NCBI GenBank assembly: GCA_013331375.1
Contig: DUGO01000105.1
Location: 28,918-35,251, forward strand
From: Candidatus Methanoperedentaceae archaeon
Lineage (GTDB): Archaea > Halobacteriota > Methanosarcinia > Methanosarcinales > Methanoperedenaceae
Direction of reading: 5' to 3'
DNA length: 6,334 nucleotides
Within the stretch, counting starts at the first letter, position 1, and each line of letters opens with the position of its first letter. The position numbers and the translations under genes were made by a program. Below the pieces are notes generated by a model that was not told the DNA's origin, ran no database searches, and saw only the letters and a list, made by a program, of their open reading frames with translations. Below, one piece after another: positions 1 through 5,252 of the stretch.

Positions 1-68
1 GTCGATTCCAGCAGGTTGGATTCTACCTCACTGCCGTCGAAGTTCACTATTCCTGTTATACCGCACAT
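1..68 (-). CDS. Second AsnB-type glutamine amidotransferase, 5' end only
   Basis: Reading the minus strand from 68 gives ATG followed by 22 codons starting MCGITGIVNFDGSE, and the frame is open to the window edge. A Cys directly after Met in an MCGI(T/C)G context is the hallmark of class II (Ntn) glutamine amidotransferases, where Cys2, freed by Met removal, hydrolyses glutamine to ammonia. The form MCGI-TGI-xxF is typical of asparagine synthase-like proteins. The start lies 1 nt after the stop of the upstream glycosyltransferase, with a GAGG motif 10 nt before the ATG, so the two are probably translated together. The synthetase domain is outside the window, so substrate cannot be judged; in a glycan locus such proteins may amidate a sugar acid rather than aspartate (inference). 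It is distinct in sequence from the full AsnB at 3363-5249. Confidence 0.8.
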   Translation of the reverse strand, partial: MCGITGIVNFDGSEVESNLLES

Positions 69-69
69 G

Positions 70-873
70 CTAATTGTTCCTCAAGCTCTGATTCCTTACC
101 GCAATCTGTTTGAGCCAGCCTCTTGCAGTTTTCCCCCACGGGTGGATATATTTTATAATAAGTATTATATAACCAAGAGTCGTAATGCTCGATACCATTT
201 TGCTCTTGCTCTTCTTCAGGTCGTATCTGAGCTCGAAAGGGACTTCCACGAATTTTGCCCCCATCATCTTGAATTTGATCAGCTTCTCAAGCGTGCATGT
301 GAACCCAAGCCCCTTAAGGTCTATGAAGGCATTCCCGAATATCGCAAGAGCATCCTTGACAAGTTCAGCCCTGTATGCCCTGTAACCGCAGGAATACTCC
401 CATACCCCTCGAATCGGGAAAAAGAACTTCATGACAAGGTTTGCGATTCTGCTGATCACGGTCCTGTACGCATCCAGTCCGTGAGTCCTGCTGCCTCTCT
501 GGAATCTTGAAGTTATTACGACATCGTAACCTTCATTTATTTTCTTGACCATGGACGGGATATACCTGGGGTCATGGGTATCGTCGCAATCCATCCTGAT
601 TATGATGTCCCCCGGAGAGGAAAGCTCTGCCGCTCGCTCGAACCCGTCCCTCACAGTCTCCCAGAGCCCCCTGTTAATGCTGTGATTGATTACATCAAGA
701 GGCATGCCTCTTGAATGATTGAGAGCCTGACCAAGACTGTTATCGCGGCTTCCATCGTTTACAAAAATTATCTTATATTCATAATTGTTTTCACTCATCA
801 CAGCCTGTATCTTTCTGAAAAGACTGTCAATGGATATCTCTTCGTTATATGCTGGCAATATGATGTATATCAT
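70..873 (-). CDS. Family 2 glycosyltransferase, polyprenyl-phosphate sugar synthase (DPM1-like)
   Basis: This 267-residue protein is a GT-A fold family 2 glycosyltransferase of the dolichol-phosphate mannosyltransferase type, which moves a sugar from a nucleotide donor to a lipid phosphate or growing glycan at the inner membrane face. Visible motifs are PAYNE (7-11), VNDGS (38-42, nucleotide binding), MDCDD (94-98, the metal-binding DxD region, where relatives often have MDADLQH), TSRFQRGS (121-128) and a basic segment RYDLKKSKSKM (216-226) that matches the RxxGxSK region of DPM1-like enzymes. A short hydrophobic stretch (about 230-241) may dip into the membrane, but there is no GtrA-like or multi-pass C-terminal domain. 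The ATG at 873 has AGGAG (884-880) 6 nt upstream, a good ribosome binding site. It follows a 205-nt gap with a possible own promoter and is followed after 1 nt by the second AsnB-type gene. Donor sugar and acceptor are unknown. Confidence 0.9.
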   Translation of the reverse strand: MIYIILPAYNEEISIDSLFRKIQAVMSENNYEYKIIFVNDGSRDNSLGQALNHSRGMPLDVINHSINRGLWETVRDGFERAAELSSPGDIIIRMDCDDTHDPRYIPSMVKKINEGYDVVITSRFQRGSRTHGLDAYRTVISRIANLVMKFFFPIRGVWEYSCGYRAYRAELVKDALAIFGNAFIDLKGLGFTCTLEKLIKFKMMGAKFVEVPFELRYDLKKSKSKMVSSITTLGYIILIIKYIHPWGKTARGWLKQIAVRNQSLRNN

Positions 874-981
874 GTCGCGCTCCTGAACTTATGAGCAAAG
901 AACTCTTGAATACGCTGGTTATAGAGAACTTCGGGAGATTATTGCATTTTTTAAACATTTATTATTCCTCTATGAAATTCG

Positions 982-1003
982 ATATAATTTAAAATCCTTT
1001 CGC
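982..1003 (-). promoter_or_regulatory. Possible archaeal BRE/TATA promoter for the glycosyltransferase
   Basis: In the 205-nt gap 874-1078, the minus strand reads GCGAAAGG (1003-996) then ATTTTAAATTATAT (995-982). A purine-rich A-containing element directly followed by an A+T-only octamer resembles an archaeal BRE plus TATA box. A start site 25 nt further on would leave a leader of about 85 nt before the ATG at 873. The same GCGAAAGG octamer recurs 33 nt upstream (1036-1029) without a TATA-like sequence. The gap holds no credible ORF and no clear hairpin terminator. Matching A+T-rich stretches arise by chance, so the call is weak. Confidence 0.35.
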
Positions 1004-1078
1004 TTGTCTTATTTCTAAAGATCTTTTGCCTTTCGCAATTGCACTAAAAGTCCTCCAGGATGGTTCCATTTTGCCTCA

Positions 1079-1231
1079 TCATCTCCTCCCTATCACCCTC
1101 GCAGGCACCCCGTCCACGACAGCCGCCTCAATATCCTTTGTTACGACTGCGCCAGCGCCGACGATTGCATTTTCGCCTATCGTGACTCCTGCAAGGACTA
1201 TCGCGCCTACCCCGATATATGCATTATCTCC
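1079..1231 (-). repeat. Copy A of partial acyltransferase duplication
   Basis: This segment aligns end to end with 2174-2329 on the same strand with one 3-nt gap. The first 34 nt on the plus strand (1079-1112, matching 2174-2207) are identical, and the rest differs mainly at third codon positions. Similarity stops exactly at the stop codon (1079/2174) and fades just upstream of the GDNAYIG codons. It is a direct repeat about 1.1 kb from its partner, with the MntA-HepT pair between the two. Confidence 0.8.
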
Positions 1232-1249
1232 TGTCATACGCTTGTTCAT
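1079..1249 (-). pseudogene. 5'-truncated hexapeptide-repeat acyltransferase remnant
   Basis: The minus-strand frame ending at 1079 encodes, from about residue GDN at 1231, the last two or so hexapeptide turns and the C-terminal PARVIGRR tail of a left-handed beta-helix acyltransferase. About 44 of 50 aligned residues match the end of the acyltransferase at 2174-2632. The N-terminal ~100 residues, including the THD histidine region, are missing. Upstream of 1231 the frame runs antiphase through the hepT coding sequence and has no acyltransferase character. Possible starts are ATG at 1249 or 1237, giving 56- or 52-residue products; both lie inside the hepT 3' end (stop 1224-1226). Without the N-terminal turns it is unlikely to be an active enzyme. 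It is probably a gene remnant, though expression as a small beta-helix peptide coupled to hepT cannot be excluded. Confidence 0.7.
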
Positions 1250-1667
1250 GCTTGCTTTTTCGATTAATATAGTTTTCAACGGCTTCAAGGAACTCGTAAA
1301 AATCTCCTGATTCTGTATGCAGATAGTTATACGCTCTTGAATCATCCACCCTTCCATACTGATGAATAAGCAAATTTCGAAAGCCTATAAGCTCCTCAAT
1401 TTTGGAGGCAAGGGATTCCGGCATTACAGCATGCTCTGCAAGCTCCCTTACAGCGTCTTTACTGTCTGAAGGTATCCCGAATCCCTCATAAGATACAATC
1501 AGGTTGCAGATATCCAGAAGATTCTCGCATGCCAGCTGGAACGCCCTTTCACATGCCCTTTTTCGCAATCCGCTTCTTACATAATCCTCCTCGCTTTCAG
1601 GAAGGTACTCCTCAAGCTCTCTGAGATACTTTTCAAGATCATCCATTTTTTCGATTAGTCTATCCAT
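1224..1667 (-). CDS. hepT: HepT-type HEPN RNase toxin (type VII toxin-antitoxin)
   Basis: This 147-residue, largely helical protein is a HEPN-domain toxin of the HepT/DUF86 family, which cleaves RNA and stalls growth unless neutralised. The family signature is at residues 97-104, RNLLIHQY: the catalytic R-x4-H pair (Arg97, His102) plus Tyr104, the position that MntA-family antitoxins AMPylate in characterised pairs. Preceding helices include charged [17 protein letters not shown] (6-22) and [18 protein letters not shown] (38-55). All key residues are present, so the toxin looks intact. The start ATG at 1667 is 11 nt after the mntA stop, consistent with one operon. The last ~8 residues (about 140-147) are encoded by sequence lying just before and at the start of the acyltransferase remnant, read in another frame; the stop TAA lies inside the region similar to the acyltransferase gene. 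The native C-terminus may therefore have been altered. Confidence 0.88.
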   Translation of the reverse strand: MDRLIEKMDDLEKYLRELEEYLPESEEDYVRSGLRKRACERAFQLACENLLDICNLIVSYEGFGIPSDSKDAVRELAEHAVMPESLASKIEELIGFRNLLIHQYGRVDDSRAYNYLHTESGDFYEFLEAVENYINRKSKHEQAYDRR

Positions 1668-1678
1668 ATCCAGATTAA

Positions 1679-2101
1679 TCAGCCCAGTCTTGCCCTGATG
1701 CGTCGCATAACGCTTCTATGATAATCGCTTTTTAGCCTTTTATACTTTACATACTCAAATTCAGTTTCCTTTGCGAGGGTTAATACGTAGTAAAGATCTT
1801 CAGTGCATAGAACTTTTCCCTCAAGAAAAACCCTTTTGCGGATATACACAGGTAGTTCGTTGAGCAAGGAAATATCCACGTTCTCAGGCACAGAATTGTT
1901 GAGAGCTATTCTCTCCTTTAAGCTTATGCCAATACCGGGTTTTGGTATTATGCACAAGTCAATATCGCTTCCTGCCCTTTCAGTTCCTTTAGCCCTCGAA
2001 CCAAAAAAAATGACCGAGTGAATGAAATTGATTTTCTTTAGTCCTGAAACGATTTTTCCGATTTCACCCGTATCTTTTCCGGTTGTAAATGACTTTTCCA
2101 T
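1679..2101 (-). CDS. mntA: MntA-family adenylyltransferase antitoxin (type VII toxin-antitoxin)
   Basis: This 140-residue minimal nucleotidyltransferase carries the G-S-x10-D-x-D signature: Gly34-Ser35 in FFGSRAKG (32-39), then Asp46 and Asp48 in GSDIDL (44-49), with a third acidic residue, Asp76, in ENVDISLL (73-80). These bind metal and ATP. MntA proteins silence the partner HepT by transferring AMP to a tyrosine next to the R-x4-H motif. The C-terminal part, with VYIRKRVFLEGKVL (85-98) and then TEFEYVKYKRLKSDYHRS (113-130), fits the family length and layout. It is followed after 11 nt by hepT and preceded by 72 nt after the acyltransferase stop, enough for a separate promoter. No strong Shine-Dalgarno motif precedes the ATG at 2101. 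Here the antitoxin gene comes first, the reverse of the HEPN-first order of the neighbouring module. Confidence 0.88.
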   Translation of the reverse strand: MEKSFTTGKDTGEIGKIVSGLKKINFIHSVIFFGSRAKGTERAGSDIDLCIIPKPGIGISLKERIALNNSVPENVDISLLNELPVYIRKRVFLEGKVLCTEDLYYVLTLAKETEFEYVKYKRLKSDYHRSVMRRIRARLG

Positions 2102-2136
2102 GATTTTTCCATATCTCTGAGCGTTCTATCAACATG

Positions 2137-2156
2137 TGCACTTTATTTGATGCACT
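2137..2156 (-). promoter_or_regulatory. Possible operator: direct repeat of AGTGCA ahead of mntA
   Basis: The 72-nt gap 2102-2173 contains, on the minus strand, AGTGCATCAAATAAAGTGCA: two AGTGCA hexamers with 8 nt between them, ending 36 nt before the mntA ATG. Repeats placed ahead of toxin-antitoxin operons often bind an autoregulator, and the A+T-rich spacer could be part of a promoter. Nothing else in the gap is recognisable. The repeat is short and may be chance. Confidence 0.2.
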
Positions 2157-2173
2157 GGTATTAATCTGTTATC

Positions 2174-2329
2174 TCATCTCCTCCCTATCACCCTCGCAGG
2201 CACCCCGCCCACGATAGCATCCGCCTCGACATCTCCTGTAACAACCGCGCCCGCGCCCACGATTGCATTCTCGCCTATGGTGACTCCTGCAAGGACTATC
2301 GCACCTGCCCCGATATATGCGTTATCCCC
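2174..2329 (-). repeat. Copy B of partial acyltransferase duplication
   Basis: This is the 3' end of the fuller acyltransferase gene and the partner of 1079-1231. It has one extra codon in the loop before [11 protein letters not shown]. Copy B is contiguous with a longer acyltransferase frame, so it is probably the parent or the more complete paralogue. Confidence 0.8.
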
Positions 2330-2632
2330 GACCTCGACTGCCTTTTCAACGGGATTCTTCATGCTCCTTGAGCTGTCGTGCGTGAATATCATGGCTTTGG
2401 GCGCTATCTGGACATATTCCCCGAGCGTTATGCTTCTTGTTATATCAAGTACGCAATCAACGCCTATCCAGGAATATTTTTTCATGGTCAGTTGCCCTTT
2501 TCTTTTTTTATCATTATAAATTATCCTGACACCCCTGCTGATATAGGCTGTTCCATGGATATCATAGCTATGAACCGCCCTTTCAACAAAGGCTCTTCCC
2601 GCAGGCAATATCTCAAAAACCGGTTCCAGCAT
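2174..2632 (-). CDS. Hexapeptide-repeat (left-handed beta-helix) acyltransferase
   Basis: This protein of about 152 residues belongs to the LbH acyl/acetyltransferase superfamily (maltose O-acetyltransferase/WbbJ-like), whose members acetylate sugars using acetyl-CoA. After a short N-terminal region come imperfect hexapeptide turns such as [24 protein letters not shown] and AIVGAG. An FTHDSS segment holds the histidine usually used in catalysis, and the tail is the family-typical [10 protein letters not shown]. The start is uncertain. ATG at 2632 has GTGAGG 6 nt upstream and is preferred; ATG at 2638 and TTG at 2650 are in frame. All of them overlap the 3' end of the MNT gene (stop 2613-2615) in the +1 frame, so translation is probably coupled. 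An N-terminal segment may have been lost when the toxin-antitoxin pair joined. The glycan substrate is unknown. Confidence 0.83.
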   Translation of the reverse strand: MLEPVFEILPAGRAFVERAVHSYDIHGTAYISRGVRIIYNDKKRKGQLTMKKYSWIGVDCVLDITRSITLGEYVQIAPKAMIFTHDSSRSMKNPVEKAVEVGDNAYIGAGAIVLAGVTIGENAIVGAGAVVTGDVEADAIVGGVPARVIGRR

Positions 2633-2897
2633 CTCCATCCTCACTGTCAATTTCCATATCGTTCCTCTCGAACAGTGTAACCCCCCTCTTGATCGCTTCC
2701 ATCACAATTGGATTATCCGTTTCCTTCATAGCAAAAGGGAAAACTTCTACCGGAAAATCGAGCTGTAACTTCGGGAGCCACTCGCCAATCCTTTCAGCAA
2801 AAGGCTTATCATCTTTTTTTAGCAGGATCAGGATGTCGGCATCACTTCCCGGGACAGCTCTTTTTTCTACCAGAGACCCGAACAAAACTATCTTCAT
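2613..2897 (-). CDS. MNT nucleotidyltransferase antitoxin, body (frameshifted from its N-terminus)
   Basis: This frame encodes the core of a minimal nucleotidyltransferase: VLFGSLVEKRAVPGSDADIL (4-23) contains the G-S-x10-D-x-D signature with Asp19 and Asp21. It continues with a basic KKDDK segment, FPVEVFPF (48-55, third acidic position Glu51) and IVMEAIKRGVTLFER (64-78). These are typical of archaeal MNT partners of HEPN proteins. The ATG at 2897 falls immediately before the first core strand, whereas the family has a 30-40 residue helix in front. That helix is found in another frame at 2894-3019; one missing base near 2906-2912 would explain it. The last ~14 residues (from MEIDSED) run into the start of the acyltransferase gene in a different frame. 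The ATG overlaps the stop of the upstream fragment as ATGA, so a two-piece protein made by re-initiation is possible but less likely. Confidence 0.75.
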   Translation of the reverse strand: MKIVLFGSLVEKRAVPGSDADILILLKKDDKPFAERIGEWLPKLQLDFPVEVFPFAMKETDNPIVMEAIKRGVTLFERNDMEIDSEDGDAGTGF

Positions 2898-3019
2898 AAC
2901 ATTCTTGTTCTCGCTCCAATCTCTTTTGCGATTCTGCTTATTTCTCTGATAAGTTCCTCTTGCCTAAGCCAGAAGACCCTTACAGAATTCAACGATTCTT
3001 CTACTACAAACGATTGCAT
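2894..3019 (-). pseudogene. N-terminal fragment of the MNT antitoxin, out of frame with its body
   Basis: From ATG at 3019 the minus strand encodes 41 residues, MQSFVVEESLNSVRVFWL then RQEELIREISRIAKEIGAR, ending at TGA 2896-2894. VRVFWL-xxEEL followed by an amphipathic helix is what normally precedes the nucleotidyltransferase core in this family. Adding one A at about 2906-2912 turns the junction into AKEIGAR-NKNVMKIVLFGS, joining it seamlessly to the frame of 2613-2897. The intact gene would then span 3019-2613, about 135 codons. I see this as one gene broken by a 1-nt loss, either real or a sequencing error. The first part (3019-2964) overlaps the C-terminal frame of the HEPN gene. Confidence 0.65.
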
Positions 3020-3041
3020 TTTCCGAGTCGCTCCGCGTTAT
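2964..3041 (-). pseudogene. C-terminal helix of the HEPN protein, out of frame with its body
   Basis: In the frame ending at TAG 2966-2964, the minus strand reads TRSDSENAIVCSRRIVEF then CKGLLA and stop. This is a good match to the last helix of HEPN proteins of the adjacent type, where a stretch like (Y)YTxEDAxxAIxxAxxIxxF follows the RYPNGFESGSPYE motif. The main HEPN frame stops directly after SPYE at TAA 3040-3038. Inserting one pyrimidine there gives SPYE-Y-TRSDSENAI and a normal protein of about 128 residues. This fragment is therefore the displaced end of the gene at 3038-3349. It overlaps the MNT N-terminal frame by 56 nt, as is common in tightly packed HEPN-MNT pairs. Confidence 0.6.
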
Positions 3042-3349
3042 TCATATGGGCTGCCTGATTCAAAGCCATTTGGGTATCTTGCAGGAATATAATTCTTGTC
3101 CAGCAGCCTCGCACAGTTTAGCAACATCTCGTCCACATGCACTTTATTTCCAAGCACTTTCATTAAATCGGTTATCGAATGCCCCCAGGCAACCGCATTC
3201 AGCCTCTGCAGAACTGATTTGACTGCCTTTTCCGAAGCCTGCTGGGCTGCAAAACATGACCATTCAAAGAGCTCATCATCCATCATCTTTTCCGCAGCTT
3301 CTAAATCCTTTATAGCTTGATTCATCCAGTCTTTGCTTCTTTCAGGCAT
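3038..3349 (-). CDS. HEPN-domain protein, C-terminus lost by frameshift
   Basis: This 103-residue frame is a HEPN-domain protein of the type paired with MNT nucleotidyltransferases. Visible family features are SKDWMNQAIKDLEAAEKM (5-22), FEWSCFAAQQASEKAVKSVL (28-47, the most conserved helix), WGHSITDLMKVL (55-66) and LLDKNYIPARYPNG (82-95), then FESGSPYE. Such proteins are usually 125-135 residues; this one stops at SPYE, and its last helix sits in another frame at 2964-3041. No classical R-x4-6-H RNase motif like that of HepT is evident, so activity is doubtful even if repaired. The ATG at 3349 lies 13 nt after the asnB stop with GTGAT 4 nt before it, so the gene is probably read from the asnB transcript. 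It and the following MNT gene form a HEPN-first module that looks degenerate. Confidence 0.8.
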   Translation of the reverse strand: MPERSKDWMNQAIKDLEAAEKMMDDELFEWSCFAAQQASEKAVKSVLQRLNAVAWGHSITDLMKVLGNKVHVDEMLLNCARLLDKNYIPARYPNGFESGSPYE

Positions 3350-3362
3350 TATATCACATGCA

Positions 3363-5249
3363 CTATATTAGATTTTTTAATGTTGGCTTATATACATCAT
3401 CGCTTTCAATGAATATCCTGTGCCATAGCTCAAAGTACACAAGAGCCAGAGGCTGGTTATAATTCGGATTATTCTTACTTAAAACCTTCCTGACATAATC
3501 GTAATTGAAATATCCCTGCTCTTCCACCCGCTCCTTTGACAGTAAATGCTCAGTAAGCTCTTTCAGGTCCTTCTCGAACCAGTCAACGATGGGGACTGTG
3601 AACGGGTGCTTTTTACGTCTTAGTATTTCGCCGGGAAGTATCCCTGTCATCATCTTCTTAAGCACGTATTTCTCATCAGACCCGCGAAGCTTGATGCCAG
3701 CCGGCATTGCTGCCGCACATTCCACAAGCCTGTGGTCAAGGAATGGCGCCCTTGCCTCTATCGCATGCGCCATCGTCATCTTGTCCACGTTCATGAGGTA
3801 ATTCTCTGGCAGGTTGACTTTTATCTCAAACGACTGCATATTGTCCAGCAAGTCATCGCCTGCGAAGAACGGCATGAGCGGGTCTTCCCCGCCCTCCGGA
3901 GATGCGGTAACAAGCCTTTGCTTTTCAGGTTCCGTGAACCTTGCTATCAGAGTCCTGTACATCTCCCTCTGGTCGCCCAGTGCCTTTCCCATATTAGATA
4001 TGAAATCAAGATACCGCCTGGCTTTCCTTGAAGGGATGATGCCAGCAAGCGCACCGGCGGCAGCAGGAACGAGCCCATTCTTTATAAAACCTGGGAACAC
4101 TTTCTGGTACGAATGCATCATGGGAAGCAGCCTGTGCTGGGCATATCCCAGGAACAGCTCATCAGAGCCCTCTCCCACGAGCACCACGGTCACGTATTTC
4201 TTCGCCTTCTCTGCTATCAGGTATTCGGGAAAGGCTGATGCGTCAAGCACGGGCTCATCGAAGTGCCATATGACTTCAGGCAGAAGCCCGATATCCTTTG
4301 AGCCCAGGACAACTTCATAATGCTCTGTCCCGAAGTGCTCAGCCACAAGCCTCGCATATTGCGTCTCGTCATAAGAGCCGCCCTCCTCAAAGCTTGCGGT
4401 TATTGTCTTGACCGGTTCGTCCTTGAGCCCGCTCATGACCGCAACCACGGAGCTTGAGTCGAGCCCGCCTGAGAGGAACGCACCAAGAGGCACCTCGCTC
4501 ATGAGCCTGCACCGCACAGCCTCTGTAAAAAGCTGTCGTACCTGCTCCACATAATGCTCTTCAGGCTGGGGCTGTGCTGGAGCCGCCTCCATATTTAAGT
4601 CCCAGTACTTCTGTATTTTTGATTTTCCATGTACGTATGTCAGCGTACAGCCTGCAGGAAGCTTGCTAATGCCGGAGAACATGGTCCTTGGCGCAGGCAC
4701 ATACCCGAATGTGAGATACTGGCGCAGCGCCGTAACATCGACTTCCCTTTTGACATCGCCGTACTGGAGAATGGACTTGATCTCAGACGCGAAAAGCAAT
4801 TTGCCGCCGCGAATCGTGTAATAGAGCGGCTTTTTCCCGAGGCGGTCCCTTGCCATGAACAGCGTTTTCTGCCTGCTGTCCCAGATGGCGAAAGCGAACA
4901 TGCCTATCAGGTGCCGTGGACAGTCCTCCCCGAACTCCTCGTATGCATGGACAATGACCTCGGTGTCCGAAGCAGTACGGAACCTGTGCCCTTGTTTCTC
5001 CAGCACGTCTTTCAGACTCATGAAATTGTAGATTTCGCCATTGAACACTATCCATATAGAGCCGTCCTCGTTCTGCATCGGCTGCCTGCCGCTTTTCAGG
5101 TCAATGATGCTCAATCTTCTATGCCCGAGCCCGATTCCGGAATCAATGAAATATCCTGAGTCATCGGGACCCCTGTGCCGGATCGCATGGCACATCTTTT
5201 CAAGCAGCGTTTTGTCGCTGATGCCCACCGTCCCGCAGATTCCGCACAT
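3363..5249 (-). CDS. asnB: Glutamine-hydrolysing asparagine synthase (AsnB-type amidotransferase)
   Basis: This 628-residue protein has both domains of AsnB. The N-terminal class II glutaminase starts MCGICG with nucleophile Cys2, and has RHRGPDDSG (24-32), LGHRRLSIIDL (41-51), FNGEIYN (69-75) and the SDTEV segment (94-98). The C-terminal ATP-pyrophosphatase domain has the PP-loop SGGLDSS (260-266), VGEGSDELFLGY (358-369), HAIEARAPFLDHRLVE (495-510) and RRKKHPFTVPIVDWF (544-558). The enzyme uses glutamine-derived ammonia and ATP to amidate a carboxylate through an acyl-AMP. It may make asparagine, but relatives in polysaccharide loci are thought to amidate uronic or other sugar acids, which its position favours here (inference). 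The ATG at 5249 lies 3 nt after the aminotransferase stop, with a GAGTGA sequence at that junction serving as ribosome binding site. Length and motifs indicate an intact gene. Confidence 0.95.
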   Translation of the reverse strand: MCGICGTVGISDKTLLEKMCHAIRHRGPDDSGYFIDSGIGLGHRRLSIIDLKSGRQPMQNEDGSIWIVFNGEIYNFMSLKDVLEKQGHRFRTASDTEVIVHAYEEFGEDCPRHLIGMFAFAIWDSRQKTLFMARDRLGKKPLYYTIRGGKLLFASEIKSILQYGDVKREVDVTALRQYLTFGYVPAPRTMFSGISKLPAGCTLTYVHGKSKIQKYWDLNMEAAPAQPQPEEHYVEQVRQLFTEAVRCRLMSEVPLGAFLSGGLDSSSVVAVMSGLKDEPVKTITASFEEGGSYDETQYARLVAEHFGTEHYEVVLGSKDIGLLPEVIWHFDEPVLDASAFPEYLIAEKAKKYVTVVLVGEGSDELFLGYAQHRLLPMMHSYQKVFPGFIKNGLVPAAAGALAGIIPSRKARRYLDFISNMGKALGDQREMYRTLIARFTEPEKQRLVTASPEGGEDPLMPFFAGDDLLDNMQSFEIKVNLPENYLMNVDKMTMAHAIEARAPFLDHRLVECAAAMPAGIKLRGSDEKYVLKKMMTGILPGEILRRKKHPFTVPIVDWFEKDLKELTEHLLSKERVEEQGYFNYDYVRKVLSKNNPNYNQPLALVYFELWHRIFIESDDVYKPTLKNLI

Positions 5250-5252
5250 TTT

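Noticed and set aside
16..510. 164-codon plus-strand open frame
   Set aside because: It lies wholly antisense to the glycosyltransferase and has no recognisable motif; the minus-strand frame has clear family motifs over the same bases.
874..1078. Small RNA, terminator or CRISPR-like array in the largest gap
   Set aside because: No stable hairpin with a U-run, no regular repeat-spacer pattern and no tRNA-like arms were seen; only a possible promoter is supported.
1250..1357. N-terminal extension of the acyltransferase remnant to an ATG at 1357
   Set aside because: This part is the hepT sequence read out of frame and has no hexapeptide pattern, so the remnant is taken to begin at 1249 or later.
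1079..2329. Insertion sequence or composite transposon bounded by the direct repeats
   Set aside because: There is no transposase, no terminal inverted repeats and no target-site duplication; the repeats are coding sequence of an acyltransferase.
2894..3019. The 41-codon ORF as an independent small gene
   Set aside because: Its helix fits the missing N-terminus of the MNT protein, and a one-base correction joins them, so a broken gene is the better explanation.
3814..4320. 168-codon plus-strand open frame
   Set aside because: It is antisense to the synthetase domain of asnB, including the GEGSDELF motif, with no features of its own.
4629..5159. 176-codon plus-strand open frame
   Set aside because: It is antisense to the conserved glutaminase domain of asnB; its composition is that of a frame shadow and it shows no family motif.
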